In this document: positions 59,836-64,000 of the stretch, piece by piece | Layout: each line of letters begins with the position of its first letter | Position numbering within the stretch: the first letter of the stretch is position 1 | NCBI GenBank assembly: GCA_051000815.1 | Contig: JBPCNX010000025.1 | Coordinates: 1 to 64,000 of the forward strand | Direction: 5' to 3' | DNA: 64,000 nucleotides | From: PSRF01 sp051000815 | Lineage (GTDB): Bacteria > Acidobacteriota > Blastocatellia > Pyrinomonadales > Pyrinomonadaceae | Made by a program: the position numbers and the translations under genes | The notes under the pieces: model-generated | Told to the model about the DNA's origin: nothing | Database searches by the model: none | Seen by the model: the letters and a program-made list of their open reading frames with translations, nothing else

Positions 59836-62800
59836 TTTTTTCTCTCGATCCGATACTGGTCGTAGCGGCAAACCGCGGCGAAGTCACAAAAACGGCACGT
59901 CTTCTTTTTCTCAGATGGCTCCACAGCGAAATGCCCGGCGCGCATCCCATCAAGAAAGTTCCACACTTTCGCGGTGACGTCGGCGCGAATCTGCAGCCAC
60001 TCGTCATCGCTGATTACCGCACCTGCTCGCGTACTAATTCCGGAATAGCCGGCAACGCTGGCGCGATGCAAACCTTTATTTCGACGCTCGTTTCCACCAC
60101 GAATCACGTAGTAGCCCCCGCCGGCGACCGGCTGGTTCGGGAAGATCAATTTTTCAAGCGCTTCGAGGTAAATCGGCAACTGCAAACTACGCCCAGCCTT
60201 GATGTCTTCCTTGCTTGAACCAGTCGACAGTTTGTAGTCGTAAGCGATCAATGTTTGATCGGCAGCGGCATCGACGCGATCGATCTGCCCGCTGATTCTC
60301 ATTGTTTCCTCGCCGACAAAGGTAGCCCGGGACAACTCCAGTGGTTCACTTTTCGAGCCAGGATCCTTAACGCTCGTGGACTTCATCCCAAACGCAACCT
60401 CGAAGTACGCGGGGACAACGCCGCGGGGCGCGGCCTTCTCCTGCACCTCGAGCTCATACAAGAGCACCTGGTCGAGCAGGATCTTGCGAATCTCCCGGTC
60501 AATCTTCCAAATCTGTTTGTTGAGCGGCGGCACCACACGCTCGTGTTCATCGAAGACCTTGTCGGCGAGATCACGTAATTCTTTTTGCAGCACGCCGCGA
60601 TCGATTTGGTGCAAAGGCTGGCGGCGATGTCGCTCGAAAAAGCGCCGCAGAATGTCGTGCAGCAGCTTGCCGGCATCGATAGCCTGAAGATCGAGGGCCA
60701 CTTCGCCGCGCGGTTCCAGTTTCAAAACCCGCTGGCCAAAAAAGCGATAGGCACAATTGCCGTAGACGCTTAGTCCGCTCGCGCTATGCACAAAGTCCGG
60801 GCCGAATCTTTGATTCAAGAGCGCAATGAGGTGTGGATCGGTAATCTCGCCATCATAAGGTCCGAACTCCCGGCTGGCGCGTTCTCTTTCAATCTCAATG
60901 CGGCGTAGTGCTGAGTCGCTGACGAAGCCATCGTTGCGCGCGAGAGTCAACAACCTCTTAACGCGCGGCTGTGGCAACAAGTCTACAGTGTCATGGTGGA
61001 TGCGCCGCTCCTGCTGTCGCACGAGGGCGATGTTAAGTTCAGCGGTCCGCGACACCCAAGGCAATTGCCTGCCGTCGTAATCGCGCCTGATAGGCTCGGC
61101 TTTAATTTTTAGTGGAGCTACAGCGCGGCGCAGCTCGTCGATGTAGTAAGAAGCGACGGTTTCCGCATCGTCTTGCAACACCAGGGGCCGGGTAAGATAA
61201 AGACGTTCGGTAGCGCGGCAGGCGGCCTGATAGAAGTAATGCTCTTCTTTCAAGAGCGTCGCCGGCGAGATGTCTTCGAGCGTCAACCCATATTGCTTCA
61301 ATCGCTCGCGCTCTTCGTGCGGATAGATCCAGTCGCGCGAAGCGCGCAAGGGAAAGCCACCTTCAACCAACCCTGCGATGAAGACGGCGCGGAAGCGCAA
61401 ACCGCGAACATCGGTAACTTCAAAAACGCGCAAGCCGCGGGTGTCAGCGGCGGCGGAGAGTTGCGTTTGAGAGCTAAGCGAGCGACGAACCTCCTCGATA
61501 TAGCTTGCGAGTTTGGTTTGCGAGGGCGGCGCCAGGGAACTCCACGCAACCTCAATTGACTTGCCGGCGGCCAGGAAAGCACGTCGCAGAGCTTCGAGGC
61601 TATTGAAGTTAAGCAGCGCCTGCGGCAACTCGCGATCGGAAACTTCACTTCTGATGGGTCGCGCGACCTGTTCGCGAAAATTGAATTGGTCAAGCAGCAT
61701 TACCAAGGCGCGACGAAGCTCTGCCGGGTTCCCCACGAGAGGAACGGCACGAAGGTGACTGACGAACTCGTTAATTATCAGGGAGGCCCAGAAGATCGAC
61801 GCTGGATGCACATCGCGCGAGGGACGGCGTTTCTTCTCGACAGTCTTTTCTTCCAGCTTTGCTGTTTCCGCGTTTTCTACCTGATCGGCCTCGTCGGGAT
61901 CGCGGGCTTGTTCAGAAGTTTCAATATTCAAAAGCTCTTTGGTCGACTCCGCGCTTGGCAGCTCTCGGATCAACCTATCAGCCCGTTTCACCCACTCGCT
62001 CAAATGAAGCTCACTGCCGACGTAGGCAAAAGTGTTCTCGAGGGTGTCAGCATCCCAAACGCCGATGCGATATTGTCTTCGCAGTGTTTCCCGCAGTTCG
62101 GCGGGAGATTGTCCCTCGATGGCGAGGAGATGCAGACCCTGGGCTTCGAATTGTGATGCGAGGGCGTCGAGTGCATCCTGATCCAACCGGAAATATTCTG
62201 ACTTGATGAGATCGGCCAACTCCGAAACACGTGGATTCGCAGGCTCGTCGGGAGTCAGGTCCTCAAGAACAGCGAAAAGTTTGAGCGCCGCTCGCAATGC
62301 CGGAATGTCGTTGACCTCAACGCGCGACTCCAAATTGCAGGGCAAGGATTCCTCGCGCAGGACCCGGGCAACCGTTTCCGAATAGGAGGCGCGCTGGCGC
62401 ACTACCAGCCCAATGTCTTTCAGGCTGTAGCCTTCGCGCAGGACAAGTTGTTTGATCTCCTTGGCGATTGCGCGAATCTCGGTGTCGCGGTCGCCGCATT
62501 CGAAGTATCTGATCTCGGCGGCTTGCTCGGCGTGTTCGTCAGCCACTGTTGGCGGCGTTAAAGCCGGATTGAAGAGATTCACACGGAGATTTGCCAGGGC
62601 GCCGTGTGCTGGAGCGGGAGCTTCAGTACTGGTTTTGGTTACAAAGGACTCGATACCTGCGAGGTGATCGATGGTGTCTTTAAAGGGCCGGAAGATCTCC
62701 GGGTTTCGTTCATCGTGATTCAGATTAACAACTACATTGGGCACGCGTGGAATGAGTTGTCGAAGGATTTCGCCTTGCACGGGCGTAAAGTCGAAGAACC

Positions 62801-63509
62801 CGTCGAGTACCAGCAGCTCCACGTTCGCCAGCCAGGGAAGTTGCAGCTGTTCGCCGTCAAGTTCTCCCTTGAGGACTGCGAGCGCGCGCATTTGATCCGC
62901 GTCGGCTTCCGTTAGTTTGTGGCGACGCAGCAGATCGGCATAGGTCGAATAGATCAGCGCCACCTCTTTATCAAAATCGATTTGCCGGGCAATGTCTGCG
63001 GCTACAGCGTCGGTTGGTGCGAGGTCTGCGAGGCGAGCTGCGACAATCTCTGAAATTTCGTCCGACGACTTCGCAGCGCGTTCGATTTCTCCGATTAGCG
63101 TGGCGATTGTATTGACGCAGCCTTCACGTCTGGCTAAGGGACCAATTGCCTTCAGTTGGCCGGTGGCCGAGAGCCGTATGAGAATTTGCGAGACCAGACT
63201 TCGTTCTAAGGGCAATTCGTCCTGATCGATTGGCAGGCTCGGCGGGATTGTTTGACCGGAGGCGTCTACGGCGGTCGACAGGAGCCTTCTAACAAAACCA
63301 CGAAAGAGGTATACGGGCAGTTCGTTCCAAAGTCCGCGATTGGTGACGCCGTCAAGTATTCCCTGCGTAACGAGTTCGAGCAGGGGATGAGAGGCTGCCA
63401 GGTAGAGGAAACGATCAGCCTTGTTGGCTGCGACCATCTCGGCGCCTCGCTCGATCAATCGCGACCGATTGTTGCCGAGGAGAGGACCTAACCAGATTTC
63501 TTTAGACAT
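59790..63509 (-). CDS. addB: AddB-like helicase/nuclease subunit
   Basis: The partner subunit of AddA in an AddAB complex has 1239 residues, about the length of B. subtilis AddB. The N-terminal helicase-like part is degenerate, without a clear Walker A, as is typical of AddB. The C-terminal PD-(D/E)xK nuclease has YDYKLSTGSS and LQLPIYLEAL. Four Cys of an Fe-S cluster are seen: SVYGNCAYRFF early and CRFCDFAAVC near the end. An acidic/basic linker lies around residue 540-570. The order rmuC-addB-addA is one minus-strand run. The C-terminal tail comes from intergenic nonamer repeat. Confidence 0.9.
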   Translation of the reverse strand: MSKEIWLGPLLGNNRSRLIERGAEMVAANKADRFLYLAASHPLLELVTQGILDGVTNRGLWNELPVYLFRGFVRRLLSTAVDASGQTIPPSLPIDQDELPLERSLVSQILIRLSATGQLKAIGPLARREGCVNTIATLIGEIERAAKSSDEISEIVAARLADLAPTDAVAADIARQIDFDKEVALIYSTYADLLRRHKLTEADADQMRALAVLKGELDGEQLQLPWLANVELLVLDGFFDFTPVQGEILRQLIPRVPNVVVNLNHDERNPEIFRPFKDTIDHLAGIESFVTKTSTEAPAPAHGALANLRVNLFNPALTPPTVADEHAEQAAEIRYFECGDRDTEIRAIAKEIKQLVLREGYSLKDIGLVVRQRASYSETVARVLREESLPCNLESRVEVNDIPALRAALKLFAVLEDLTPDEPANPRVSELADLIKSEYFRLDQDALDALASQFEAQGLHLLAIEGQSPAELRETLRRQYRIGVWDADTLENTFAYVGSELHLSEWVKRADRLIRELPSAESTKELLNIETSEQARDPDEADQVENAETAKLEEKTVEKKRRPSRDVHPASIFWASLIINEFVSHLRAVPLVGNPAELRRALVMLLDQFNFREQVARPIRSEVSDRELPQALLNFNSLEALRRAFLAAGKSIEVAWSSLAPPSQTKLASYIEEVRRSLSSQTQLSAAADTRGLRVFEVTDVRGLRFRAVFIAGLVEGGFPLRASRDWIYPHEERERLKQYGLTLEDISPATLLKEEHYFYQAACRATERLYLTRPLVLQDDAETVASYYIDELRRAVAPLKIKAEPIRRDYDGRQLPWVSRTAELNIALVRQQERRIHHDTVDLLPQPRVKRLLTLARNDGFVSDSALRRIEIERERASREFGPYDGEITDPHLIALLNQRFGPDFVHSASGLSVYGNCAYRFFGQRVLKLEPRGEVALDLQAIDAGKLLHDILRRFFERHRRQPLHQIDRGVLQKELRDLADKVFDEHERVVPPLNKQIWKIDREIRKILLDQVLLYELEVQEKAAPRGVVPAYFEVAFGMKSTSVKDPGSKSEPLELSRATFVGEETMRISGQIDRVDAAADQTLIAYDYKLSTGSSKEDIKAGRSLQLPIYLEALEKLIFPNQPVAGGGYYVIRGGNERRNKGLHRASVAGYSGISTRAGAVISDDEWLQIRADVTAKVWNFLDGMRAGHFAVEPSEKKKTCRFCDFAAVCRYDQYRIERKKLSADYTDSTDVNSD

Positions 63510-63512
63510 CTT

Positions 63513-63634
63513 TCTCCACAGATTACGCAGATTTCACAGATTTCAGAAAGCATCCATCGAGTCAAGTGCAGATCATAGGTTGCGTGAGCGTGTTTGGGTG
63601 CGGGTCTGTGTAATCTGTGTAATCTGCGGATAAC
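63513..63634. repeat. inverted nonamer arrays between rmuC and addB
   Basis: Left units at 63517-63543: CACAGATTA, CGCAGATTT, CACAGATTT. Right units at about 63605-63632: CTGTGTAAT, CTGTGTAAT, CTGCGGATA. They are roughly complementary and could pair across the 60-base spacer in front of addB. Confidence 0.75.
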
Positions 63635-63636
63635 TT

Positions 63637-64000
63637 TCAGTCTTCTCTAACGCCTCCAATCTTTGAACTCAGAAGGGGCATTGAATCATCTTCCGGCGTT
63701 TCAGATTGAACTTCTGCCGCCACGAGATCGGGAAACAAACCGCCTTCATCCAAACTGAGTGGACGGGTCGCCTTGTCGATCGGTTCCACTATCTCGATCT
63801 CTTCTCCAGCAATCGCGCCCCGCTCCTTAAACTTTCGTGCTGTTACCAGCACGCGTGCTTCGAGCGAACCGACACCCTTATTGTAGGAATCGAGCGCCCG
63901 ATCGAGACCGCGGCCGATGTCGGCGAAATAGCTGGTGAATGTGCGGAGTCGATCGTAAAGGTCTTTGCCAAGCTTGCTGACTTCCTGCGCGTTAGCGGCC
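63637..64000 (-). CDS. rmuC: RmuC-family DNA recombination protein (partial, 5' end outside window)
   Basis: The open frame enters from the right edge of the window and ends TGA at 63637. It reads EVSKLGKDLYDRLRTF, FADIGRGLDRALDSYN and VGSLEARVLVTARKFKE, the conserved C-terminal core of RmuC, a membrane-linked DNA-recombination protein that limits inversions at short repeats. The last 40 residues are acidic and variable. Only the final 120 residues are visible. Its position before addB and addA fits a recombination-repair operon. Confidence 0.88.
   Translation of the reverse strand, partial: AANAQEVSKLGKDLYDRLRTFTSYFADIGRGLDRALDSYNKGVGSLEARVLVTARKFKERGAIAGEEIEIVEPIDKATRPLSLDEGGLFPDLVAAEVQSETPEDDSMPLLSSKIGGVRED

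Overview
The window most likely comes from a chromosome of an Acidobacteriota bacterium, probably class Blastocatellia. That placement is inferred from gene content, not from a database search. The supporting genes are a VWFA protein of the acidobacterial type, a giant tricorn-like S41 protease beside three amidohydrolase-like proteins, TonB-family and DUF4388 proteins, a CarD regulator, and GC-rich REP-like palindromes. Most genes lie on the minus strand. There is no rRNA, prophage, integrase, insertion sequence or CRISPR array. One tRNA is present, tRNA-Arg(ACG).

Layout. 0.3-24.4 kb is housekeeping: a cdaA-cdaR-glmM operon (cyclic di-AMP synthesis plus cell-wall precursor), a CDF metal transporter, a site-2 protease with CBS domains, a divergent MreB paralogue, an FHA-GAF-adenylate cyclase, an M20 peptidase, DUF4388 and TonB-family proteins, PBP4/DacB, a GT9 glycosyltransferase, gpmI, a GNAT protein, eno, a CNNM/CBS (CorC-like) protein, CarD, a LeuA-like synthase, a DUF84 NTPase and thymidine kinase. 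24.5-33.5 kb is a plus-strand defence island: hsdM, hsdS, a Shedu-family nuclease (sduA), a DUF3800 protein overlapping a possible BECR-fold nuclease, an inserted hicB with a decapitated hicA remnant, and hsdR. 33.8-45.1 kb holds envelope and lipoprotein genes, uvrC, a PfkB kinase, the tRNA, a VWFA protein and a Uma2 nuclease. 45.4-54.2 kb holds the tricorn-like protease and three amidohydrolase-like proteins. 54.4-64 kb holds an iron-trafficking-like protein, a BCP peroxiredoxin, and a recombination cluster of addA-like, addB-like and partial rmuC.

The most notable signals are in the defence island. The Shedu-like nuclease ends in DDDIPF, exactly the C-terminal tip of bacterial single-stranded-DNA-binding protein. 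The island puts Shedu, DUF3800 and a BECR-like protein between hsdS and hsdR of one type I restriction system. A duplicated 5' scrap of hsdR lies upstream of hicB, which shows how the hicBA scar entered.

A second theme is repeats. Almost every longer intergenic space carries short tandem repeats with a 7-base unit (8 or 9 in some), in many sequence families, often as inverted pairs that can form long hairpins between genes. Larger MITE/REP-like inverted elements have also entered genes: twice in frame in addA, and across the 5' end of an amidohydrolase gene. The nonamer family marks all the junctions of the rmuC-addB-addA cluster.
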